Shown piece by piece: positions 1-6,486 of a stretch of 7,918 nt of DNA. Every line of letters starts with the position of its first letter. The stretch's first letter is position 1. Made by a program: the position numbers and the translations under genes. The stretch is from Deltaproteobacteria bacterium. GTDB taxonomy: Bacteria; Desulfobacterota; Desulfarculia; Adiutricales; JAGVGV01. The stretch is from positions 1 to 7,918 of the forward strand of contig JADFXS010000128.1 in assembly GCA_015233515.1 (NCBI GenBank), read 5' to 3'. Below the pieces are notes generated by a model. The model saw only the letters and a list, made by a program, of their open reading frames with translations. It was not told the DNA's origin and made no database searches.

Positions 1-2
1 AG

Positions 3-137
3 GAGCGTTTGCAGGCCCTGGATTTCGGGGTGGTTGACCTGAGCTGCCGGGTCGCTCCAAAAGGTCGGGTACCCCGTCCAGATATGCCCAAGGCTTTCGC
101 CGAACGGAGTTTCAACGTGATCAATGTCCAGGCGTGA
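3..137 (+). CDS. Possible 3' end of a convergent gene, cut by the window edge
   Basis: An open frame of 44 codons enters from the left edge and ends at TGA 135-137. I do not recognise the protein; its end reads ...PDMPKAFAERSFNVINVQA. All three minus-strand frames are also open over much of this stretch, so openness alone proves little. I prefer the plus strand because the longest minus-strand frame here (about 1-153) follows a TGA directly and has no ATG, GTG or TTG, so it cannot begin a gene inside the window. If real, this gene runs towards the two kinases and ends just beside the decayed receiver fragment, which would place a gene junction near 120-150. Confidence 0.25.
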   Translation, partial: ERLQALDFGVVDLSCRVAPKGRVPRPDMPKAFAERSFNVINVQA

Positions 138-243
138 GTTGGAACGCTTTCATCGGATTGGCTTTGAGCCTCAGGCAAACCTGGTTGCTATCCATGTTCG
201 GCATAATCACATCAAGGAAATGAGGAGCGACCGATAAAATCAT
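121..243 (-). pseudogene. Receiver (REC) domain remnant downstream of the REC-kinase
   Basis: A 40-codon frame opens with ATG 243-241, overlapping the TGA of the preceding kinase as ATGA, and ends at TGA 123-121. Residues 7-32 read like the third strand and helix of a receiver: FLDVIMPNMD with the usual phospho-acceptor Asp (residue 11), the following Met-Pro, then NQVCLRLKANP. After about residue 32 (nt 148) the resemblance stops. There is no first strand with the acidic pair, no Thr/Ser strand and no Lys-Pro, and the stretch before the Asp is about two residues shorter than usual. A receiver needs about 120 residues, so this piece cannot fold as one. I read it as the leftover of a third receiver gene in the same operon. 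The GGAGG lies only one base from this ATG, so efficient translation is doubtful. Confidence 0.55.
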
Positions 244-1424
244 GCCTCCGTTAGTTCGTCCGGGACCTCATCGCCCGATGGAAGGGTCACTCTGATGCAT
301 GTTCGGCCCGCGACCGACGTGTCAAGATTGATGGTTCCCTTTTGCGTCCGTGCGATCAGTCTGGCCGAATAAGTGCCGAGTCCCGTGCCGTCCCGTTTCC
401 CCGCCGTCACAAACTTGTCGAAGAAGTGTTCGCGAATTTCTTCGGGAACTTCCCCGCCATTGTCGATCGAGATAGTCACAGCGGTCCCGCGTTCCAATCC
501 TATTTTGATCACATCTTCGCGTGGGGACGCCTCGACGGCATTTTTGCACAAATTCGAGAACATCGAGCCTCTTGCAAAACTCTTCGATAGGCTTTCTGCC
601 ATCACCATGACCTTCTGCCCGTCCCTTGGGAACTGGTCATCTACTAGGAGAGCGATCTGAAGGTTCTTGGCGATTACCATCGACGCCACCTCGGCCAGTA
701 CCCGGCGCATGACTGAGAGGATGTCTACCGGTTCGGGTCGAAAATCGTAAATGCCGGTCTCCATCTTGAATAGATCGAGCGACCGATTGATCATCTCCAA
801 CATGTCGTATCCCGATTGCTCGACAATCTTAAGAAGTTGTCGCTGAGATTCGGTGAGTACACACTCTTCCAGCAGAAGCTGCGGCACTAAGATAATCCCG
901 TTGAGCGGACCTTTCAGATCGTGGTGGGTGATCCGTTCGACGACCTCGCGCAGGCGTGCGGCCTCGATGAGTTGACGATTCTGCTCCTCCAGGCGCCGAC
1001 GGGATTGCAGCAGCTCAATGTGCAGTTTAACTCTGAGGTGCAGGGTGGTGGGGTGGATCGGTTTGCGGATGAAATCTACCGCTCCCAGACTCAGCCCATG
1101 AGCCTCGCTTTCTTCTTCCTCAAGGGCGGTCAGGAAGATCACGGGGATGGAGCGTGTCTCCTCCCTCTCTTTAAGGTGGGCGCACACCTGATAGCCGTCC
1201 ATCTCGGGCATGACGATGTCGAGAAGAATCAGGTCCGGTGCCGGTGTCGCCGCGGCCAGTTGCAGGGCCTTATGGCCGTTGCGGGCAGCGATAACCGTGT
1301 AGTCGTCTTTCAGTGCGTCAAGCAGAATACCAAGGTTCTCCGGCGCATCGTCCACGATCAATACCCGTGGCCTCTCACCTGAAGCCGGCGTCTTCTGGGG
1401 TAAAAGGTTGCTGTTGTCAGGCAT
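240..1424 (-). CDS. Response regulator-histidine kinase (REC-HisKA-HATPase_c)
   Basis: A 394-residue soluble protein with a receiver in front of a complete kinase core. Receiver, about 19-138: acidic pair D25-D26, phospho-acceptor D69 in LLDIVMPEMDG, T99 and K121-P122. A coiled linker (about 138-160) leads to the dimerisation helix with H-box THHDLKGPLN, phospho-acceptor H168. The ATPase domain has the N box NLCKNA (291-296), G1 box DNGGEVP (321-327), F box FFDKF (334-338) and G2 box GTGLGT (346-351). No signal peptide or membrane segment is visible, so it should act in the cytoplasm. It starts 3 bases after the hybrid kinase stop and its GGAGG lies inside that gene's last codons, which suggests coupled translation. 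The likely job is to take phosphate at D69, perhaps from the HPt domain of the neighbour, and thereby tune its own kinase activity. The target is not in the window. Confidence 0.93.
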   Translation of the reverse strand: MPDNSNLLPQKTPASGERPRVLIVDDAPENLGILLDALKDDYTVIAARNGHKALQLAAATPAPDLILLDIVMPEMDGYQVCAHLKEREETRSIPVIFLTALEEEESEAHGLSLGAVDFIRKPIHPTTLHLRVKLHIELLQSRRRLEEQNRQLIEAARLREVVERITHHDLKGPLNGIILVPQLLLEECVLTESQRQLLKIVEQSGYDMLEMINRSLDLFKMETGIYDFRPEPVDILSVMRRVLAEVASMVIAKNLQIALLVDDQFPRDGQKVMVMAESLSKSFARGSMFSNLCKNAVEASPREDVIKIGLERGTAVTISIDNGGEVPEEIREHFFDKFVTAGKRDGTGLGTYSARLIARTQKGTINLDTSVAGRTCIRVTLPSGDEVPDELTEA

Positions 1425-1427
1425 CGT

Positions 1428-4400
1428 TCATGCCTCCGTAGTAGCGGCCGACAGGGCACCCAGGATTTCCTCGATGGTCCGTCGGGCGAGGTCGGTGTCG
1501 AAATCCGCCACTTCCTGGCGCAGACGTTGATACGTTTCCGCCAGTGCCGATTGCTCCAGGTCCGCGGAAATGATGTTGAGACAGTTGATCGCCGCAGCCA
1601 GGTCTTGATCCAGCAGTTCTACTGCCTGGCTGAGGGTCTTCCGCACCAGGACCGGATCGGCCGGCGGCCGGGATACCGTCGTCTTGTTTTCCTTGCGGTT
1701 GTGGGTGAAGTAAGCGCCGAGTTCGGCCAGCACCAGGGCAAGACTGGTCTTGAAAGAGCCTAATGCCGCTCTTACCGCGGTCAGATCCAAACCAGGGCTA
1801 CTTCCGGCAGCCTCTCTGGCGGCCCGCTCCAGGTCCGCCGCCGTTGAAGCGAGAGCGTCGGCGCCAAGATTGGCGGCCACTCCTTTCACACCATGAGCCA
1901 ACTGGCGAACCTGATCCACATGCCCCAGTGTGATCGCCTGATCCAGCCTGGCGGAGACCTCTTCATTTTTCACGAGGAAGGACTCGAGCAGTGAGACATA
2001 AAGATCGAAATTGCCGCGAACTCGGGACAGGCCGATCACGGTGTCGATACCCTCGATGTGCAAGGAAGGCTTGCCAACAGCCGGTTCGTCGCTTGGACGA
2101 TTCGGCACCTTCCGGCCGAGCCAGTGGGCCAGTGTCGCGTATAGGTGAGGCGGGTGGAACGGCTTGGGCACATGGTCGTTCATGCCGGCCTCGAAGCACT
2201 TTTCGCGATCGCCGGTCATGGCGTTGGCGGTCATGGCAATGATCGGCAGGGAGGCGAAGCGCGGCTGTGCCCGTATCGCCCGTGATGCCTCATAGCCGTC
2301 CATTTCCGGCATTTGTACATCCATCAGCACGGCATCGAAGGCAACATCCTCCAGGGCGAGGATATCCAGAGCCTCGCGGCCGTTGCCGGCGGTGACGACG
2401 GTGGCTCCTTCCCGTTCGAGAAGGGTCCGGGCGACTTCCTGGTTGATAAGATTGTCCTCGACCAGAAGAAACCGGGCGTCGATCAGGCTTGCCGATAAAG
2501 GATCATAGGCTGGATCGGCGTGGCCGCGTGGCTGGTAACCCAAGGAACCCGCAACCGCATCGAACAGCATCGACGGAGTCAACGGTTTGCTCAAGGTGGT
2601 GACTGCTCCGGTGCCAACCAACTCCCGTAAACCATTACTCAATTGGAAGCCATTGATCAGGACCACGACCCGGACGAACGGATCGGTGATATCCAACACA
2701 CGGCGGATGGCCTCCGGTCCATCCAGCCCCGGCAACCGCCAGTCGAGCAACACGATGCCGAAAGGCCTCCCCTCGGCTGCCATGATGTCCATCCGGTTCA
2801 AGCCGTCAGCCAAATTGGCCGTGGCCTCGCACCGCCAGCCGAAGCTATTGGCATAGGCGCACATACTGTCGCGGGCCAGCGCGCTGTCGTCGATCATGAG
2901 AAGCCGAAGGTCTCGCAACTCTTCGGCGCAGTGCTGGAAAACGTCATCGTGGGCGTCTTGCTCCGGTGCGCGGGCAAAGTTGACGGTGAAGGAAAAAACG
3001 CTGCCCTTGCCGAGTTCGCTTTCGACGCCTATCGTGCCGCCCATCAGGGTTGCGAGGCGGCTACAGATAGCGAGCCCAAGGCCGGTGCCGCCATAACGCC
3101 GGGTAGTGGAACTGTCCGCCTGACTGAATGCCTGGAACAGCCGGGACATCTGTTCCTTGTTCATGCCGATGCCGGTATCGCGTACCAAAAAGCGCAGGAT
3201 GGCGCGCTGGTCGTCCACTTCGACCGGTTCCACATGCACGCTTACCTCGCCATGCTCAGTGAACTTAACGGCATTGCCGACCAGGTTGATCAGCACCTGA
3301 CGAAGGCGCTGGTCATCGCCGATCAGTGTGGCCGGGAGAGTGGGTGCGATCGAGAACAACACCTCGACATCCTTGGCCTGACCTGCCCCGCCGATGATGG
3401 CGGCGAGGTCGTGCAGGACAGTTTCCAGATTGAACGGCATGGGGTTCAACTCCAGCTTTCCGGCCTCAATCTTCGAATAGTCTAGAATATCATTAATAAT
3501 AGTCAGCAACGATTTTGACGATGCCATTATTTTTATCATGTAGTCGCGTTGGCGAAATGAAAGTTCCGTGCCCATCAGCAAGTGGGCCAGGCCGATGATG
3601 GCGTTCATCGGCGTGCGGATCTCGTGACTCATCGTGGCGAAAAACTCAGATTTGTCGAAATTGGCTTTTTCCGCCGCAATCTTGGCGTTCTCCAGCTCGA
3701 CATTCGTTTCTTGCAGCGCCTGCTCGAGACGTTTGCTCTCAGTGACGTCGCGCGCTGCGGCGAATACACCCTGCAAATTCCTATCTCGGTCGTAAAAGGT
3801 GGTCGCATTGTAGGACACCACTGTTTTCTTGCCGTCCCTGGAGTGAGCGGTGAGCTCGTAGTTGGTGACTTTCTTTATGTTCAGCACCAGTTTGATGCCT
3901 GCCTCGGCCAGATCCGGATCAGTGAAGTAATTTTTGAACGGCGCGCCGATCAGCTCGTCACGCGTGCAACCGGTGAGCGCCTCCACCTGCTTGTTGACGT
4001 CTGTAATGATGCCGGACGGATCGGTAGTCATCAGCGCGTCGATGTTGGATTCGAAAAGAGAGCGGGTGTAGAACTGGTAGTCGCGCAGACGCTGATCTAG
4101 CTTCCTCTGTTCTGCCTCTACCTGCTTGCGGGCGGTGTTGTCCGTGCCTATCAGGAGGTAGCCGATAATTACGTTTTGAGCGTCGCGCAGGGCCGTGACC
4201 GACACTACCGCCGGGAATCGGCTGCCGTCTTTGCGAATGTAGGTCAGTTCGTAGATGTCCTCGATGCCGCGTGAGGCTTTGAACACCAAGGCCTCAAAGC
4301 CCGGGGTAATCGGCGTGGAGAGTTCGACGCTCAACGTCTTAGCTCGCGCGATCAATTCCTGCGGATCGGAAATGTCGGCCGGCGTGATCTTGTTCATTAC

Positions 4401-4622
4401 TTCGGCGGCGGTGTAGCCCAGCATGCGTTCCGCACCGACGTTGAAAATCTGAATGACGCCCTTCGCATCGGTGGCGATGCTGGAAAAGTTGGCGCTATTG
4501 AAAATCGCGCTCTGCAAGGCCTCGGTTTTAATCAATGTCTCCTGGCGGCGGACCTCGGTGATGCCCTCCGCCCTGTCATCGGCAGGGTTGAGAATGGAAG
4601 GATCGAATATTTTTTTAGCCAT
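1428..4622 (-). CDS. Soluble hybrid sensor histidine kinase, PAS-PAS-HisKA-HATPase-REC-REC-HPt
   Basis: A 1064-residue multi-step phosphorelay kinase. PAS 1 spans about 35-165 ([11 protein letters not shown] at 60-70, tail [13 protein letters not shown]) and PAS 2 about 183-295 (tail [13 protein letters not shown]). A coiled linker leads to the H box [10 protein letters not shown] with H333. ATPase boxes: N box INLVGNA (445-451), G1 DTGIG (482-486), F box LFQAF (495-499), G2 GGTGLGLAI (511-519). Receiver 1, about 572-695: D578/D579, D627, K679, but N657 where Thr or Ser is usual. Receiver 2, about 715-835: E722/D723, D768, T798, K820. The HPt domain, about 865-972, carries H910 in HGVKG. A further helical tail of about 80 residues follows. 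No membrane segment is visible, so the signal should be sensed in the cytoplasm by the PAS domains; the ligand cannot be told. The start is ATG 4622-4620 behind only a weak site (AAGAG, 6 bases away). The layout resembles BarA/ArcB-type kinases but lacks their membrane sensor. Confidence 0.95.
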   Translation of the reverse strand: MAKKIFDPSILNPADDRAEGITEVRRQETLIKTEALQSAIFNSANFSSIATDAKGVIQIFNVGAERMLGYTAAEVMNKITPADISDPQELIARAKTLSVELSTPITPGFEALVFKASRGIEDIYELTYIRKDGSRFPAVVSVTALRDAQNVIIGYLLIGTDNTARKQVEAEQRKLDQRLRDYQFYTRSLFESNIDALMTTDPSGIITDVNKQVEALTGCTRDELIGAPFKNYFTDPDLAEAGIKLVLNIKKVTNYELTAHSRDGKKTVVSYNATTFYDRDRNLQGVFAAARDVTESKRLEQALQETNVELENAKIAAEKANFDKSEFFATMSHEIRTPMNAIIGLAHLLMGTELSFRQRDYMIKIMASSKSLLTIINDILDYSKIEAGKLELNPMPFNLETVLHDLAAIIGGAGQAKDVEVLFSIAPTLPATLIGDDQRLRQVLINLVGNAVKFTEHGEVSVHVEPVEVDDQRAILRFLVRDTGIGMNKEQMSRLFQAFSQADSSTTRRYGGTGLGLAICSRLATLMGGTIGVESELGKGSVFSFTVNFARAPEQDAHDDVFQHCAEELRDLRLLMIDDSALARDSMCAYANSFGWRCEATANLADGLNRMDIMAAEGRPFGIVLLDWRLPGLDGPEAIRRVLDITDPFVRVVVLINGFQLSNGLRELVGTGAVTTLSKPLTPSMLFDAVAGSLGYQPRGHADPAYDPLSASLIDARFLLVEDNLINQEVARTLLEREGATVVTAGNGREALDILALEDVAFDAVLMDVQMPEMDGYEASRAIRAQPRFASLPIIAMTANAMTGDREKCFEAGMNDHVPKPFHPPHLYATLAHWLGRKVPNRPSDEPAVGKPSLHIEGIDTVIGLSRVRGNFDLYVSLLESFLVKNEEVSARLDQAITLGHVDQVRQLAHGVKGVAANLGADALASTAADLERAAREAAGSSPGLDLTAVRAALGSFKTSLALVLAELGAYFTHNRKENKTTVSRPPADPVLVRKTLSQAVELLDQDLAAAINCLNIISADLEQSALAETYQRLRQEVADFDTDLARRTIEEILGALSAATTEA
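1433..1437 (-). promoter_or_regulatory. Ribosome binding site of the REC-kinase, inside the hybrid kinase gene
   Basis: GGAGG sits 8 bases before the ATG at 1424 and lies within the last codons of the upstream gene (ACG GAG GCA TGA). An ATG inside GGAGGCATGA meets a stop four codons later, so the later ATG is the start. The arrangement suggests translational coupling. Confidence 0.75.
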
Positions 4623-4721
4623 AGATTACTCTTTTTTTTGTCAGATCATGAAAGTCAAACGCTTTCCGGTATAGCAATTCTAGTGTTGGGTCCATCCTGA
4701 ATTTTCGTACTCGATGACTTG

Positions 4722-4747
4722 ATAATAGGTGAACGCTCTTGTTTACC
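4722..4747 (-). promoter_or_regulatory. Possible promoter and operator for the hybrid kinase operon
   Basis: In the 271-base gap before the hybrid kinase, the minus strand has TATTAT (4727-4722), five of six bases of a sigma-70 -10 box. Directly upstream lies an imperfect inverted repeat with 7-base arms and a 6-base spacer: GGTGAAC at 4728-4734 and GTTTACC at 4741-4747 on the plus strand, one position unpaired. It occupies the place between -10 and -35. I see no good -35 at 16-18 bases, so activation by a protein bound at the repeat is conceivable. The implied leader is about 90 bases. Nothing else in the gap stands out except the terminator candidate at its far end. Confidence 0.25.
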
Positions 4748-4834
4748 ACCTTTGTTAAATATCAAAATTATCGGGTGATGGTTTTGTTCAACCTACTCTA
4801 GCAAAGAATGCCGCCCAGGTATATGCTCTATCTT

Positions 4835-4870
4835 AAAAAATAGTCCTTGTGGGGCCAGGTTTGTCCAAGG
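4835..4870 (-). terminator. Weak rho-independent terminator candidate after the coiled-coil gene
   Basis: On the minus strand CCTTG (4870-4866) can pair with CAAGG (4849-4845), and a run of six T (4840-4835) follows after a few bases. The hairpin begins 24 bases past the stop of the coiled-coil gene. The stem is only 5 bp and the loop 16 bases, so it would be weak. Its position between two blocks of different composition makes it a sensible end for block 1. Confidence 0.35.
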
Positions 4871-4893
4871 TTCAATCGAAGGGTTAAGCCTAC

Positions 4894-6417
4894 TTAGTGT
4901 CCCTTAAAGATACCCTCGTACTCTTTGATCAAGGCTTTATATTCACCTGAGACTTTGTCCAATTTTCTCTTCAGGATTTGATTCTCAGCCGTAAGCACTT
5001 GGTTATCCTTGTGTAAATCTGAATTATTTTTTTTCATCAACTTGTATTTAGTTTCAAGCTGTGTTGAAGATTCCCCCAATTGTTTCAAATACTGTCCACG
5101 TGTCTTCAACTGGCTGTTTTCCTTAAGCAGTAGTCTTTGATCCTGCAATTTTGGTAATAATACCTTCTTTTCATCTTCCAACTGTTCAACGAGTTGATAA
5201 CTACTTTTCAGTTGCGTTGACAACAGGCTATTCTCCTGTTTCATCTGGACCAATGCTTTCATTAATCGCTGTTGTGCAGGATCAGCCTCAAATACATCGA
5301 TTTTTTCCTGTCTGGAAATAATGGTTTGCTTCAGGTTTTGGTTTTCCGCTTCGAGATGTTGAATAATCTTGTCATAGGAACGTTTGCCCGCTTCCTGCTC
5401 TTTGACCAGGCCGTCTAATTCGGCTCGGGATTTAATCAATCGCTTTAAAACGATGTTTTGTTCCTCTAAGCCGTCAACGGTATCCACCAGATCAGAACCT
5501 GACGACTGCGGCATGTTTTCGACCATAAATCCTTTCTCTACAATCTCTGATGCCAGATTATCATTTTTCCTGATGAGGTCTTCCAGTGGTTGATTCGCTG
5601 GACTATCTTCGGAGAAAAGAGACTTGATCCGGTCGAACAATCCCGGCTTTTCTTCAAGTTCCATTTTTAAGGCCATGTTTTCATCCTTGAAGCTCTCCGC
5701 CTTGGCCGCCAGATCTTGATACTTCTGGCTATCGGCTATTAGCGCCCGCATAAGACCGGCCTGGTGCTCATATTTGGAGTTCAATAAATTATTCTTCGTG
5801 TATAGAGTCTTGGCTAGATCCTGGATGGGGCGCAAGGCGGCGACCTTCTTATTCTCTCTGTCCAGTTGCAACTTCAGTTCTCTTTCCTTTCGACGTAATG
5901 AACTGATTTCTTTTTCCAGGTGCAACTCTCGGTCGGTCACGATCCCTCGACTGATGTAGTGGGCCTCCAGCCCTTCTAATTTTTTTTTCAGAGTTTCGTT
6001 TTCCTGGATTAAGTCGCCTGAGGATTCTTGCTTCGTCTGAACAAGTTCCAATGCCTGGCTGATTTTTTCAAGGGTCGCGGCCGCCTCCGGATTCAGCAGT
6101 CCGATTTCTTGAATCAGCTTGAATTTGGATAAGAAAACTTCATTGACAAAGGTACTTATTTCCTTGATTGACGCGGCCGTCTCTAACTGAGACTCTATCC
6201 CTTGATTAAAATGAAAAATTTCTCTTAGCTTAGCCCCCTTTTCGGCAACAGATAGAGTGCGCTGGGTAAGCAGTCCGGACTGGTCATCCGTGTCCAAAAT
6301 CGGGGCTATCGGATCATCCGGATTATCCCTGGTCGAGTCCTGTCCTTCTTCATGAGATTTGAACAATGGACGAAACAGAACCGACATCAGCCAGGCTCCA
6401 AATTTATCTATATCCAA
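4894..6417 (-). CDS. Long coiled-coil protein of unknown function, TTG start
   Basis: A 507-residue protein that I cannot assign to a named family. Residues 1-20 (DKFGAWLMSVLFRPLFK) are hydrophobic and probably amphipathic. They are too short and charged for a sure membrane span but could hold the protein at a membrane. Residues 21-60 are acidic, Pro-rich and probably unstructured. Residues 61-130 look helical, and from about 135 to the end the chain is mostly coiled coil with one loop near 256-278. From residue 167 on, a roughly 38-residue repeat with motif L-x-x-x-N-x-x-L is visible (separate entry). No enzyme motif, nucleotide-binding loop or Cys pair is seen. The start is TTG 6417-6415, chosen because GGAGGGAGGAA lies just upstream; the next ATG is residue 11. 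The gene follows the receiver-GAF gene by 69 bases, so the two are probably co-transcribed. A scaffold or filament role is inferred from shape only. Confidence 0.85.
   Translation of the reverse strand: MDIDKFGAWLMSVLFRPLFKSHEEGQDSTRDNPDDPIAPILDTDDQSGLLTQRTLSVAEKGAKLREIFHFNQGIESQLETAASIKEISTFVNEVFLSKFKLIQEIGLLNPEAAATLEKISQALELVQTKQESSGDLIQENETLKKKLEGLEAHYISRGIVTDRELHLEKEISSLRRKERELKLQLDRENKKVAALRPIQDLAKTLYTKNNLLNSKYEHQAGLMRALIADSQKYQDLAAKAESFKDENMALKMELEEKPGLFDRIKSLFSEDSPANQPLEDLIRKNDNLASEIVEKGFMVENMPQSSGSDLVDTVDGLEEQNIVLKRLIKSRAELDGLVKEQEAGKRSYDKIIQHLEAENQNLKQTIISRQEKIDVFEADPAQQRLMKALVQMKQENSLLSTQLKSSYQLVEQLEDEKKVLLPKLQDQRLLLKENSQLKTRGQYLKQLGESSTQLETKYKLMKKNNSDLHKDNQVLTAENQILKRKLDKVSGEYKALIKEYEGIFKGH
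4897..5919 (-). repeat. About nine units of a 36-38 residue repeat within the coiled-coil protein
   Basis: The motif L-x-x-x-N-x-x-L (often E-N-x-x-L-K) recurs with its Asn at residues 209, 247, 285, 321, 359, 396, 434 and 472, that is, at steps of 38, 38, 36, 38, 37, 38 and 38. One earlier unit has Ile171 in the Asn position, 38 before N209. The residue four before the Asn is Leu, Met or Phe and the one three after is Leu in every unit, which fits coiled-coil core positions d-a-d. Units begin at residues 167, 205, 243, 281, 317, 355, 392, 430 and 468. Outside the motif the units are strongly diverged, so the repeat shows at protein level only. Confidence 0.6.
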
Positions 6418-6422
6418 TTGTT

Positions 6423-6431
6423 CCTCCCTCC
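6423..6431 (-). promoter_or_regulatory. Strong ribosome binding site that decides the TTG start
   Basis: The minus strand reads GGAGGGAGG followed by AACAA and TTG. Two overlapping GGAGG cores end 5 bases before the TTG at 6417. No comparable site precedes the in-frame ATG at residue 11, so TTG is the better start. Confidence 0.75.
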
Positions 6432-6458
6432 GTAACCATGACCAGGCACCTAATTAGA

Positions 6459-6484
6459 GGCGCTCGCGCCGGTTGGACACCGGC
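6459..6484 (-). other. Two overlapping hairpins between the receiver-GAF and coiled-coil genes
   Basis: Just after the receiver-GAF stop the minus strand can form GCCGGT-GTCCA-ACCGGC (6484-6468, 6 bp, 5-base loop). GGCG-CGAG-CGCC (6470-6459) shares three bases with it, so the two cannot form together. No T-run follows, so this is not a standard terminator. It could protect mRNA ends or tune downstream expression. Confidence 0.35.
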
Positions 6485-6486
6485 TT

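Noticed and set aside
921..1382. A 153-codon plus-strand frame.
   Set aside because: It is antisense to the receiver and H box of the REC-kinase, which are clearly the coding frame.
2643..3485. A 280-codon open frame on the plus strand.
   Set aside because: It lies wholly antisense to the ATPase and first receiver region of the hybrid kinase, whose motifs are intact. It arises from high GC content and shows no recognisable domain.
4660..4680. An extended -10-like TGCTATACC on the minus strand, closer to the hybrid kinase start.
   Set aside because: Only four of six -10 bases match and nothing resembling a -35 lies 16-18 bases upstream. It is less convincing than TATTAT at 4727.
4802..4822. 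A sigma-54-like sequence on the minus strand (TGGGCGGCATTCTTTGC).
   Set aside because: The spacing between the GG and GC elements is 11 or 12 bases where 10 is required, so it does not fit the -24/-12 rule.
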